Source of the DNA: Siphonodentalium dalli
Lineage: Eukaryota; Mollusca; Scaphopoda; Gadilida; Siphonodentaliidae
Direction: 5' to 3'
DNA: 64,000 nucleotides
Assembly: GCA_032622095.1 (NCBI GenBank)
Contig: CP136067.1
Location: 82,424,705-82,488,704 of the forward strand
Shown here: positions 1 through 11,800 of the stretch, one piece after another
Numbering within the stretch: position 1 is the first letter of the stretch
Layout: each line of letters starts with the position of its first letter
Program-made: the position numbers and the translations under genes
The notes under the pieces: generated by a model
Told to the model about the DNA's origin: nothing
What the model saw: only the letters and a program-made list of their open reading frames with translations
Database searches by the model: none

Positions 1-142
1 CCGAATCAACGCTAATAACGCGATGTAATGTTTCGAATCAATGAATTGCCATCATAACAACACCTATGCATATATGTGCAGGAGATACTCGAGCTAGGAT
101 TCCTCTTATACCTGAGTTGAGGAATATTCGCCCAAATCCAAG

Positions 143-625
143 ATGGCGGCCAAAATAGCCACCGAAATAGAAAAATCGCCGAAAATCTATGATGTTAACA
201 TCAGTGAGCGTTATTGTCACGACAACTCCATATCTGCTTACTATTGTGAGTTGGGAACACTTAGGCGAAGAACTGTCCTTGTGCCATATCCAAATAAAGG
301 TCTCCCAAATCCAAAATGTCGCCCACAATGGCGGACAGATTTTGAAGAATTACCGAAATTCCCTCATATTCACATCGTTGAGCATTATTGTCGAGACAAT
401 TCCACCGATTCTTACAGTTGAGTTGGAAATACTGAGGTGAAGTAATTACCTTACATCTCATACAAGAAATTGTTTTCCAAATAGAAGATGGCGGCAAAAA
501 TGGCGACCAAAATTTGAAAAGATGCCTACATTCATTTACTTTCTTACGATGGGCGTTATTGTTTCGCGATTTCTACCCACCATTACATGTTGATATGGAA
601 TATTGATATGAAGTATATATTCATT
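143..625 (+). repeat. Diverged tandem repeat, about 170 bp units, carrying 'aagatggcgg'
   Basis: Three imperfect units share landmarks in the same order: a 'gatggcgg' block, a 'gttattgtc' or 'cattattgtc' block, and a 'tgttga' or 'gttggaa' block. Short open frames here are incidental. No gene is seen in the first 5.7 kb. Confidence 0.6.
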
Positions 626-1189
626 TGAGGTTGGCAATTGACACTCACAGTCAAGTACATGTAGGCGGTCAAGAAATGTGGGTATATTATGCATTATGGT
701 CTTCTACGCCTTAGCAGAAAGGCATCCATCAAATGTCAGGCTTTCAACATTCGAAGCCATATACAGAAGTTTTCCGGGTACGTCAGTGAATTAGATGAGT
801 ATGTGAAATGATGAACCATATATTGAGAAGTGGATGTTTGGGAAGATCACCAGGTGTACATGTTGTTATCCCCATTAGGTCACCAAAGCTGAAAATACGC
901 AGATAGAGGCCACCACCGGCATATACATTGTTTGAACAACCGGATTAGTGGGACCTTTCTGCAAAGAAGTTTAGAAAACTGTGTTGGTGTGAGAGAGATA
1001 GATTAATCTGACGAAGAGACGGAAACTGGTCCAGATAACGATGAATGTGGCAAATCAGAATGAACTCAGGTACTGTTGTTTTGATTCTTGGAAGTCAAAC
1101 TATGACTATTCGGCGCACCTATATACGGTTACTGCCATTATGGGTGCTTAGTGGATGATGGATTTTGAAATGCCACATCACGATGATTA

Positions 1190-1690
1190 ATTGTGGGTTT
1201 CCATTCTACCAGAAGGCTACGACTTATGAGATGGCTTATATTATGTACCGTTTTGTCCATCGAAATAATGACAAAAAGTTGAAATTAGTATGTGATAATA
1301 TCAACTTCTTTTCCATTTCTGGCCACCAGTTTGGTCGCCATCTTGACTGTGAGAATTTGCCAAACTCATTTGCGTACTTCATATACATTTTCCATATGAA
1401 CATGTAATTGTGGGCACAAATCGCGTAACAATAAGGCCCATCGTAAGAAAGTAAAGGAATGTGAGCTTGTTTTCAAATTTCGGCCGCCATTTTTGGCCAT
1501 CTTTGCCGCCATATTGGATTCTGGTATCGGATTTTTGGCAAGGGTTGTATATTAGCATAACGAATCGAGCGGAAAACAAGACCGCATGTGATATCATTTT
1601 CACTATAACCGCGATCAAAGAGACCTGGTGCATATAACAAAAATGGAGGTCATGATGGACGCCATCTTGTCTGAAGTCTCAGCGGCCACT
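1190..1690 (-). repeat. Inverted, diverged copies of the 'aagatggcgg' repeat
   Basis: Read on the minus strand this stretch repeats the landmarks of 143-625: 'ccgccat', 'gccatcttg' and 'cgtaacaataaggccc' are reverse complements of its blocks. The two arrays face each other across about 560 bases in which I see no other structure. Confidence 0.55.
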
Positions 1691-1702
1691 TTTTTTCTGG
1701 TT

Positions 1703-2100
1703 AACCACCCACCACCCCATCCCGGCACCCATAGTATCTTATGCGCCGCAGGCGCTCGTATATAGGTAGTACCCACCCACCACCCCATCCCGCCACCCAT
1801 AGTATCTTATGCGCTGCAGGCGCTCGTATATAGGTAGTACCCACCCACCACCCCATCCCGCCACCCATAGTATCTTATGCGCCGCAGGCGCTCGTATATA
1901 GGTAGTACCCACCCACCACCCCATCCCGCCACCCATAGTATCTTATGCGCCGCAGGCGCTCGTATATAGGTAGTACCCACCCACCACCCCATCCCGCCAC
2001 CCATAGTATCTTAGGCGCCGCAGGCGCTCGTATATAGGTAGTACACACCCACCACCCCATCCCGCCACCCATAGTATCTTATGCTGGTTGTATATAGGTA
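1703..2100. repeat. 68-bp minisatellite, nearly six units
   Basis: A unit with 'cccacccaccaccccatccc', 'catagtatcttatgcgc' and 'gctcgtatataggtagt' repeats at a constant 68-base spacing with few differences. It stays open on the minus strand because 68 is not a multiple of three and the frame rotates, not because it encodes protein. Confidence 0.92.
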
Positions 2101-2560
2101 TAGAGGAGACCTTAAGAAAGAAAATTAGTGGGATGAAGTTGAGTCCTGGTGGAGCAGAGGTAGACCAATATCTCCCGGACTAGATGCCTCAAATTTGAGC
2201 GCCATGTTTACTAAGTTAGATTTTCAAGGTCACAAGTCGAAGTCTCAAAAGCGATCGAGTTATCTCTCATACTATACATTTTGCGTTCACCATCTACACT
2301 ATTGTTGTCATTGTTTCTATTGACGCGGGACTATTGTGAAATGCCGTCTTTCAACGGGAAGGAAAATAAAATTAAATATGTGACAACCATAGTTGAATGC
2401 AATAAAAAAACAGTACTAAATAATATCTGCCATTGTAATTTCGGCATCCGGAATACGAAATATACAGGTTTCGGCATCCGGCGTACTGACACTCGGCATC
2501 CGGAATACTCTATATTGACCCCGGAATACGGCGTACGAAAAGGGGGTGGTCCCCCTCATA

Positions 2561-2782
2561 TACAGTAATGCCCTAAAGTAATCGACTCCTTAAACACAGC
2601 AGAATTATGGGTAACTTTTCAGGATTTAGTCGGGGAAATATTGCTTGTTGCCATTCATCGGAAAGCTCTTGGGGACAGCTTTCCGATGAATGGAAACAAG
2701 CCATATTTCCGACTAAATCCTGAAAAGTTACCCATAATTCTGCTGTGTTTAAGGAGTCGATTACTTTAGGGCATTACTGTAT
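2561..2782. mobile_element. Palindromic mariner-like MITE, copy A
   Basis: Two arms of about 100 bases pair across a short loop. The ends read CAGTAATGCCCTAA with TA on both sides, which is the signature of Tc1/mariner-type insertion. No coding capacity. Other copies are at 4494, 5464, 12491 and 48970. Confidence 0.85.
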
Positions 2783-3257
2783 TATGATAGTACGTATGCA
2801 TACATAATGCGCTAGTTAAATTGACACCATTCACTAGTGAAATTATCGTTTATAATCACTCGAGAAATCAAGGTAAATCACACATAGGAATGTAATAAAA
2901 CTATAAAGCATTATATTTATTGGTCGTAATGTCTTTCAGTAATCAACACAGAGGAAATTCTACTATCTATTCGTGTAAACTATGGGACTGTTAACTCGAT
3001 TTCGGACAAACTGCTATGGCTAGATGATTTAGTAATATGTTTTAACCCTTCATAATGTGTACAGTTTACTTAATAATAATTCTCATTTGTTCATATTCAG
3101 CTATGTTAAAGATGCTCTATCTCTTAGAGACACCACTTTGGCCCAACAACAATAACAATATTTCTAAAAAACATTGCTTAGGAGGTCCAGTTGCATTATT
3201 CTGCCCATTATTCACAAAAGAAATATCTGATGTTACAGATATTTCACTTAAAACCAT

Positions 3258-3625
3258 ACCATGATGAGAGCTTCCTGAATTTTTGTGAAAACCCTGTGCC
3301 AGTGCATTCTCTTTATATATGCAAGTCTCCCACAGGATCTTTAATGCTGCACCAAAAATCTCAAGCAAATCTACCATACCACTCCATAGAAAACATCATT
3401 TGAACTACGCTCAATTGTAAATATTTACTTCTCGATTCGGGGCGCAACTATCGTTGATAAAGTAATGCAAACGATTTCACTATGGAGAGTCACTGAATTT
3501 AATTAACATATAATATGACAGTGTATGTTGTCAGTTTGGATTTAATATTTGTATAAATAACTACTTTGAGCAATATTATCATCCATTTCTAATTGTCACC
3601 CTACCGGAGTGTTTCACATCACTTT
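3258..3625 (-). repeat. Dispersed repeat, inverted copy
   Basis: The blocks 'aatatttacttctcgattcg' and 'gtgtttcacatcacttt' are reverse complements of blocks at about 10000-10080 and 19970-20180. The left part also holds a fragment of the TTAA hairpin family ('gtgccagtgcattctct'). An open frame over this area has no recognisable domain. Confidence 0.6.
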
Positions 3626-3963
3626 AATGATAAACATAAACAAAATCTTTGTTATAATTTTGGTGTTTATTTTTTTTGCCCAGAAATGAATTTGCACCTA
3701 ACACATGCCCCTGCTCCTGTCTTTATCTCAGTTCCATTGGCTCCCACACATGAATGCCCTCCACAGATTGTATGTGTAACCCACCAGGTCTGCTCCACAT
3801 CAATTAAGATGAAGATCTCATGCATTTATCTTAATGACCCAGCCAAGGACTTTTACACCAAACAGATGCCTCCTGTCTCAATTTATCTCAGCAGGCAGGC
3901 TCCTTGTTTTAAAATGAAAACACAAAATTTTAGATAACAAGATACAATTATGTGTGGTAACAT

Positions 3964-4212
3964 AAACCCTTTCCTTACTAAAACACTCTTGACAAATAGT
4001 TCCCTTAGGAAATCTTCAGATAATAATTTCGACAAACCAGGAATATTTCCCTCAAATTAATAGAAATCCTATTGCACTTGTATTTTATGTTGGTCTGTCT
4101 GTCCGCTGCTTATATTTCCTGAACACACCTCCAGATGAATAACAGACCATGCATTCCAATGTAATCGTTTATAACTGGAATGAGAATCCATTTAGTACAG
4201 AAAGGGTTATTC
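3964..4212. mobile_element. Short element with CCCTTT ends, third TTAA family
   Basis: Starts 'aaccctttccttact' and ends 'tagtacagaaagggttat', with an internal 'ccagatgaataacagacc' block that recurs at 5040-5090, 39980-40020, 49290-49330 and 56450-56480. The ends here are decayed. Confidence 0.5.
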
Positions 4213-4415
4213 TTTCATTCAGTTATAAAGATTATATCAGAATTGTCTATTTTTATTGACCTTGGCCTTGTATTAAAGGCAGTGCATTCAACACGATACC
4301 AACCGATGATACAACTGCAAGAAGATTACCATTCATAAACCTTTCTATACTGAAGCATCATTGATAAGTAGTTATCCCATTGTAAAATGTATAATAAGTT
4401 CACAAAACGACCTTA

Positions 4416-4445
4416 CAGTAATGCCTAAATAATCGACTCCTTAAC
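4416..4445. mobile_element. Fragment of the CAGTAATGCC MITE
   Basis: A 30-base end fragment ('cagtaatgcctaaataatcg' onward) preceded by TA and cut off after 'ccttaac'. It is a solo terminus with no partner. Confidence 0.7.
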
Positions 4446-4493
4446 AATATCACTTTCAAAATGAGAATGCAGTTAGAAAACTGAAGAGTATTT

Positions 4494-4708
4494 CAGTAAT
4501 GCCCTAAATAATCGACTCCTTAACCACAGCATAATTATGGGTAATTTTTCAGGATTTAGTCGGAAATATGGCTTGTTGCCATTCATCGGAAAGCTCTCAC
4601 TGAGAGCTTTCCAATGAATGGCAACAAGCCATATTTACGACTAAATCCTGAAAAATTACCCATAATTCTGCTGTGGTTAAGGAGTCGATTAATTAGGGCA
4701 TTACTGTA
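4494..4708. mobile_element. Palindromic mariner-like MITE, copy B
   Basis: Full hairpin with arms meeting at 'gaaagctctcactgagagct'. The right end is followed by TA; the left flank is TT, which probably reflects later mutation. Confidence 0.85.
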
Positions 4709-4849
4709 GTTCTTTTGTTGAACATTATTAATTTCCCTCAATAAATAGGACTCCTTCTGCATTACTTGTTACTGAAAACACAAGCTTTGATAACAAGGTA
4801 GGTTTATTTTGGGAAGCTATTATTCATTTGAATGGGCATTTCAATAACA

Positions 4850-5432
4850 CAACCAGTGCCACAAGTGCATGTCTATACTAAATACTGATCATTGACGAGT
4901 AGTTCCCTTATATTAGGAGATATTAAAGTTCAACTAATGGCCATATATTTGTTTATTGAACTAGATATTATCTGAACATTTCCCACTAAAGAATATGAAT
5001 TCTTCTGCACCTGTATTATCTTTTCGTATGCTTAAATGACATGAACATCCCTCCCAGTGAATAATAGGCCATTCCAGTGTAAAATATTATAACTTGGTGG
5101 GGTAATCCATTCAGTAAATGAAGGGGTTAATGTGTTGGGAGTTGTTAGAAAGGATCAACAAGAGACCCATTCCTATAGACCAACTCTCTAAATGAATCTA
5201 CATTTTTATAATTGAATTGGAGAATCAATTTAGTTAACCCTTCTATACTAAATGGATTCTCCCTTTCAGTTATAAAAGTACATGCTGGAATGGTCTATAT
5301 TGGAGGGGTGATCATGAAAAATAAGCAGACGACAAACAGATGAAAAAATAATAAAAATGTAGAAGGATTTCTAGTAATTGGTATTAAATGTTCAGATAAT
5401 AAGTTCAACTAATGACCTGTGGTCTCATTAAG
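4850..5432. repeat. Two facing copies of the third TTAA family
   Basis: About 4870-5131 is one inverted copy ending 'atgaaggggttaa'. About 5233-5432 is the opposite orientation, opening 'aacccttctatactaaatgg'. Together they form a loose inverted repeat between MITE copies B and C. Confidence 0.55.
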
Positions 5433-5461
5433 ATCAGAGTAACAAGTTCCTCATTCCATAA

Positions 5462-5677
5462 TACAGTAATGCCCTAAATAATTGACTCCGTAACCACATC
5501 AGAATTATGGGTAACTTTTCAGGATTTAGTCGGAAATATGGCTTATTGCCATCATCAGAAAGCTCTCACTGACAGCTTTCCGATGAATGACAACAAGCCA
5601 TATTTCCAACTAAATCCTGCAAAGTTACCCATAATTCTGCTGTGGTTAAGGAGTTGATTATTTAGGGCATTACTGTA
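5462..5677. mobile_element. Palindromic mariner-like MITE, copy C
   Basis: Hairpin with CAGTAATGCCCTAAAT ends and TA on both sides. It ends about 100 bases before the P-loop exon. Confidence 0.86.
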
Positions 5678-5775
5678 TTTAGAAGGGATTATAAGTTGTT
5701 TTATTTCAGCTATGATTCAATTTATTTGACATGAACATGGCAATACACTAACCCGAAGATCATATATCGCTTCAG

Positions 5776-5870
5776 ATATGCAATCGCAGACGATGCTTAT
5801 CGGTCGATGCGAGACCGCAACTTGGATCAATGTATCATCATATCTGGGGAGAGCGGCTCTGGAAAAACAG
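5776..5870 (+). CDS. MYO1B: Myosin exon 1 in window: P-loop
   Basis: Acceptor 'cgcttcag' and donor 'gtttga' bound an exon that completes an Ile codon, then reads [16 protein letters not shown] and ends in the nucleotide-binding P-loop GESGSGKT. Most myosins have Ala at the fifth P-loop residue (GESGAGKT); here it is Ser. The exon ends after the first base of the following Glu codon, which matches the next exon. Residues before YAIAD should lie on earlier exons not seen in this window. Confidence 0.93.
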
Positions 5871-8800
5871 GTTTGAATATTCATCCAGCCTATTTAGTGG
5901 TGCCGAATATTACTGCTGTCTCCTGCAGTTATCCCAGGAGAGTATCATTGCTAAAAATCAATGCAAAAATCACATAAATCACACAATAAAGCGAACATAG
6001 GAAAAGCTTTGCTTTTAACCCTTTACCCAACAGAAGGGCCCTGTGCCAATGCATTCTCTTATATATGCGAGTCGACCATAGGTCGCCTCGCATATATAAG
6101 AGAATGCATTGGCTTAACACATTAAAAATTATAAAATTGTTAAAGATTGTAAGAAAAAATGGTAAAAAGTGTTAAAAAAAGATTTTTTTTAGGCCAATGC
6201 ATTCTCTTATATATGCGAGGCGACCTATGGTCGACTCGCATATATAAGAGAATGCATTGGCACAGGGTATAACTGTAACTATCACAATGTGGTCAAGGAG
6301 CCGGTTCCAATGATATCCATATGTGTATGGTTCTATTGAGACAGACCGAAGATATTTTAGGCTGTTGAAGCTTTATTTGGCCTTTTTGGCCGGTTTGTTG
6401 GGTAAAGGGTTAACTTTATTACTCCCCAAACCAAGTGGCCTCTCTTGTAGCCAAAAGTCAGACTGTTATAGATATCTCATTTATTCTGCAAATCAAAGAT
6501 ATACACAGAACTACACTTGTGTGTTCTTGATAATCACATTATGGCATGAGTGTGTTGTTGTACAGCGATGGGTCAATTACTTACCCAAAGTAATTAATTA
6601 CAATTACTTTTAAAACCCTAAATTACAATTAGTTTCAAACAGAAAGTAATTAATTACAATTACTTTATGAAGTAATTAATTACTTTTCAATTACTTTTGT
6701 ATGACTTTCAAAATTATTTCATGTGACATTGTGCACAGTCTTTTAATACAAAATATGGATACTGAGCACATATCAGAACTTGGTAGTTAAAGCCCCGGTT
6801 CCATATCCCCGATTTTCCACCCCGAATGTTCCCGAATGACTCCCGAATCATAATTTTGCAAAAATCGTGGAGTAAGTTCGGGACGAGTCGGGACAGTGAA
6901 TTTTTACCCACGAACATGATCGGGGATATCGGTGCTATCGGGGTCGATTCGGGACGATTCTGGACTTGCTCCCGACAGTTTTGAAATATTCGGGATTCGG
7001 GATTCTGGATTAGTCGGCGGTATTCGTTAGGTTATTCCCGAATTCGCCATGTGTGGCTGCTTTTATACTGAGATCCGATGTATCTGCAAAATTCGGCATC
7101 GATTCGGGATGTTCGGCAGCAATTGAATACCAATTCGGTATTTATTCGGCATCAATTCGGTACCAGTTCGGCATTGATTCGGGGTATTCGGCAAAAACTC
7201 GGTGTAAGTTGGTAGTAATCTGGGCAATTCGGCAGCTACTCGCACGAAATTTCGGTATCAGTTCGGGATAATTCTTTATCATTCGGGAAGAAATTCGGAA
7301 GCATTCTGGAATACTCGGCAATGTTCGGGACGATTAAATTTTGTCATCAGTTCGGCAGCTTTTGGAATAAAACTCGTCCAGAATTCTCTCGAATGCTGCC
7401 GATTTGGTCTGGTACCGAATTGGTGCCGAATATACTAATTCGGGACAGAAAATCGGGAATATGGAACCGGGGCTTAAAGGTACTCAATCCGATCAGATGG
7501 TCCCCATATCATCAAGTTACAACAACAACAACATTTCTTCAAAATACGCTTTTGTCATCAGAATTGATTAATTAAAACAAAATAATGCTAACCGCTGTCA
7601 ACTATGGTATAAAATTTCCCAAAACGTGTTATCAACATGTTGTTAAATGAAATATGGCCGTATTATCACTTGAGTATTACAAAATTTTACCACTTGATTT
7701 TAGAGTTATCCATCTTCATCTGCAATTTTGTCTTGAGACCATCGATTTGATGACTCTATTCTGGGCAACAAATAATTACATAATTTGAGAAATAACAAAT
7801 TTCAAAAATCGATATCTGATCCCTCTGAGCTTTGATGGGTGGGTTCCTCGACTATATTCAAATATTTGTTACCTTCGAAGTCAAAGAAATAGTAATTTGG
7901 GAGAGTTACTTTAGTATTATGCATCTTTAACTATATAATCAGCGAAAACTAAAAATAAATGAAGGGTAAAAATCCCAAAATAAAAAAAATAGAAACAAAA
8001 CTAAAAACAAAAGCAATACTCTGCCATTATGGACCAGATAACTTGTGTGGGTGAATTCATTTTTCAAAAGATACAGTAATGGACGAGTACAAGAAAACAC
8101 ATACTGTACACAACATTGTATAAGGACATTTTTATTATCCATCTGTATGTTTATCCAAATTTTGGGAATAAAACTTTTGTGGTTATGTTTGGTATTTGTC
8201 GGCACTTGATTCTCTATAAAAGCCTGTATTTGATCATAAGAAAGCATGATTTGGAAGATTAAACACGGAAGTGAAAAAAAAACTCAATTCGCAAGTGAAA
8301 CGTCTGCTAAATCCACCACAGTACCGGTATTGCTTGCGCATCACAATTTCACCTATTCATTTGGCAATCGAGTTACTTCGTGACATCACAGAGTCCTGAT
8401 AAAACAGTCATATTGGACTCGATTGAGTCCAATATGACTTTCGGGAGTCCAGTATGACTTTTTATCATGTGACAGCTTTTGCCCAATCAGAAAAAGTTTT
8501 AGTTAAGGGATGGATAATAAATCTTTTTACAATACATTTCCTTTTAGGTCCAAAGTTATAACTTAGATATTTGCATGACCGACATGCATGATCTTGGACA
8601 TGAAACTTCTTGAGCCATGCTCGGTTGTTATACATTGTTGATAGCCTATGGTAGGTCTTAGTGTTTGTTTGTGATAGTTAATAGATTAAGGGAATGGAGA
8701 TATTCTAAGTGACAGCACTTGTGCCCCATTCTGTAATTCCCTTTATATTTGTCTTGGTATTTCTTTTTTTGACTCTGTATCTGTCCATAATTCCCCTAAA

Positions 8801-11800
8801 GTTTCATAATAAATTTACCAAGTAGGTACCACAGGGGCATGTCATTAATAAATTGAGTAAAAAATATAAATAAAAACTTAAAAGCTTTAGTTGGGAGCCA
8901 TTGTTTTTTTTCTGAAATTAGTTTTTTTTTTAAACATGGCCGCTAGCAGCTATCTTACTAATTTCAAATTTTAGTCCATGGACACACCCTGCAACTCACA
9001 TTTATTGCGATTTGTTTTGAAAATTTACAGGCATGTCTCGAATCACCTCAAGATGGGAGCTATCAAATTTGGCAGCCATCCTGTATTTTACTCTTTGTAT
9101 GGCTAAATACTTTGGCACACTCTACAGACCACCACCCTCATCCGATCATCACCAAACTTGCTATGGACCTTCAGGTGACCTCCAGATGGGAGGCATCTAT
9201 TTTTTCCGAAATATGTAAAAAAAACACATCTATTTCAAATATGAACCCTGCAGCCCGCATTTATTGGAGAATTGTTTTGAAAATTTACAGGCATGTTTCA
9301 AATCTCCCATCATGAAAGGGTTAAAATGAATTGGCTTATTTCTACAATTATAGGCAGCCAAGTCTAAAATAAACCACACCTTTTTTATTTTCTCGCTTTT
9401 CAGAGGCCAGCAAAATTATTATGCAATATGTTGCTGCAGTATCAGGAAAAGGTCAAGATATTGACAGAGTCAAAGAACAATTGCTGCAGTCAAACCCAGT
9501 GCTTGAAGGTAAAAGTTACTACAGTAAAACCGAACCGAACCTTCCTATAAACCAAATTTCTCCCCATATTGAACGAACTGCATAGTCCCAAAATCAACCT
9601 CACTATGAATTACCTCTGTAAATCCTCCGAAAGGAATTTTGCATCCATAAGCAACTGGAGCACATGCAGTTTGACATTCCCATGCATGTCAGATGAGTGG
9701 TTGCATACCATTGTCTGATATACTGACCTGTATATAAAACAATCATCTTTTCTTTGAATATTGCTTTTAGCCTAACAATAACAAAAGAAACCTGATTAGA
9801 TATCGAGATATTCGTTTTGCACCTTTAGTGGACAATTACAAATTCAGTTTTAAATGTTAAAGTGATGTGAAATGGACAATAATCTTGCTCAAAGTAGTTA
9901 ATGTTACGAATATTAATCCAAATTTTCAACACATTTTTATATATTAATTAAATGCAATGAGTCTCGATGGCCAAATCATTCGTGCTAGTTTGTCCCGAAT
10001 CGAGATGTAAATATTTACAATTGAGCCTAGTTCAGACAATGTTTTCTATGGAGTGGTACGGTCGATTTCTTTGAGATTTTTGGAGATGCTAGTAGAATGC
10101 TACATTCACCCAATTGGCATAGCGTCTCAGTTCTAACGCTCCGAACAAGTCCATTGTTGGCAGTTTGTTTTTACATCACTTGATAAACTATATTTGTGAT
10201 AAAACTTTCACAGGCACTGTCAGCGTAAACACTGTTCTCTATAAATCCAGTGTGGTACATTTGTCATCAAAATATTTTTATCCTTAATGATTGAACCATT
10301 ACACAGATGTTGCACACAGCATCAAATTCAGAGAAGAAATTTAAGTTCATAAAACAATCTACAATTATTACAAATAATATTTACCATTGTGTTGATTAAT
10401 ATTAAAGTTGAAATTATTAATAATGTAGTATTTGCTACTTTGTAATGGTTGTTTCATGTTTGGTGGTGGCATGATTTTTCTATAAACTAAACACCTCTCT
10501 AAACTGAACAGAAAGCTGTTTCGGTTTGGCGAGGTTTTACTGTACCTATATCAGCAGGCCTCAAAATATGGTGTTGGTCATATGCAGAATGAGGTGCCCA
10601 GCAGGTGAATTTAGTGACACTTCCTCTCACAGCAGGCTGGTGCCACCAAATTCATCCTCTGGCGACCTCATTCTGCATGGCCTCATTTGCGGACCTAGAT
10701 TTAAGTTCCCAGATGGTGATGTGCACCCATTGGGTACCTCGAGTATGCATTGTGTCATCTGCCAATTTGGGGATATAGAGCAGCTACACTGAAAAAAAAA
10801 ATAAAAAATTCTACAGACATTTCTACAGAAAATTAACAAATTGTCAATTCAATAGAAATTAGATACTTTCCAGAGAAGATGAGGCGTAAGCAGAATGAGG
10901 TCCCTAGAGGGTGAATTTGGTGCTGCTAGCCCGCTATGGGCTGGGGGTAGCATCACTAAATTCACCCTCTGGGGACCTCATTATGCAAATGTCCAGCACC
11001 ATATTTTGAGGCCTGTATTCAGTCTCAGTATATTCCATCTGGTATCTGCAATAATGAGCATCTCATTTCATTACCCGATGTAAATCTTTGGCCAATCATG
11101 TGTATGTTTAACTTTATGGGTATTAATATTTCTTCTTGTGAGATCACCAGGTCCAGAATATTGAATATATTTGTGGTAATCTTCAAGTCTTCACAAACAT
11201 CTACAAATTTTTATAAACATTTATCTCAGGAAAGTAAGAACTAAGATTTTACAATGTATTAAATTAAATCTATAATTTTTCAGCATTTGGAAATGCAAAA
11301 ACCACTAGGAATGACAATTCTTCCAGATTTGTAAGTATATTATTATATTATCCCATTCAGCTCACAGTATTTGTGTTGTTGGCATTTCTGTGTGTTCACT
11401 GTACACCATATGCAAAAGTTAAAATAAAATAAATGATGACCAAAACAGTTTCTTTCCTGTATCTGAATTCAGTTTTTACATATTTAAGTTAATACAAGAA
11501 TTATTCCTTGAGTGGCTACAAGAAAGACTGATTATACCCAATCAGCTTGCTGAAAGTGTAACATTGGTATTAACTATTCTATGGCTGGAGCTTCCTGAAT
11601 TTTTTGAGAAAACCCTGTGCCAATGCATTCTCTTCATGGGAGACTGGCATATATAAGAGAATGCCTGGAACAGGATATTATAATTTGAACCAGTGCAGCT
11701 CCCATCATGAAAGGGTTAACTTGTAGAATCTGTCAAGTCAATTCCCACAGTCACTTGAAAATCATAGGTTTTCTATTGATTATGAGCATTGATACAGCCA

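Noticed and set aside
1615-2072. Four overlapping minus-strand frames with identical starts (MGGGMGWW)
   Set aside because: They arise from the 68-bp minisatellite read in rotating frames.
3593-3937. A 114-codon open frame on the + strand
   Set aside because: It starts at TTG inside a dispersed repeat, has no recognisable domain and no splice-consistent extension.
7939-8247. A 102-codon open frame on the minus strand
   Set aside because: It lies within a repeat whose partner at 24890-25260 does not keep the frame.
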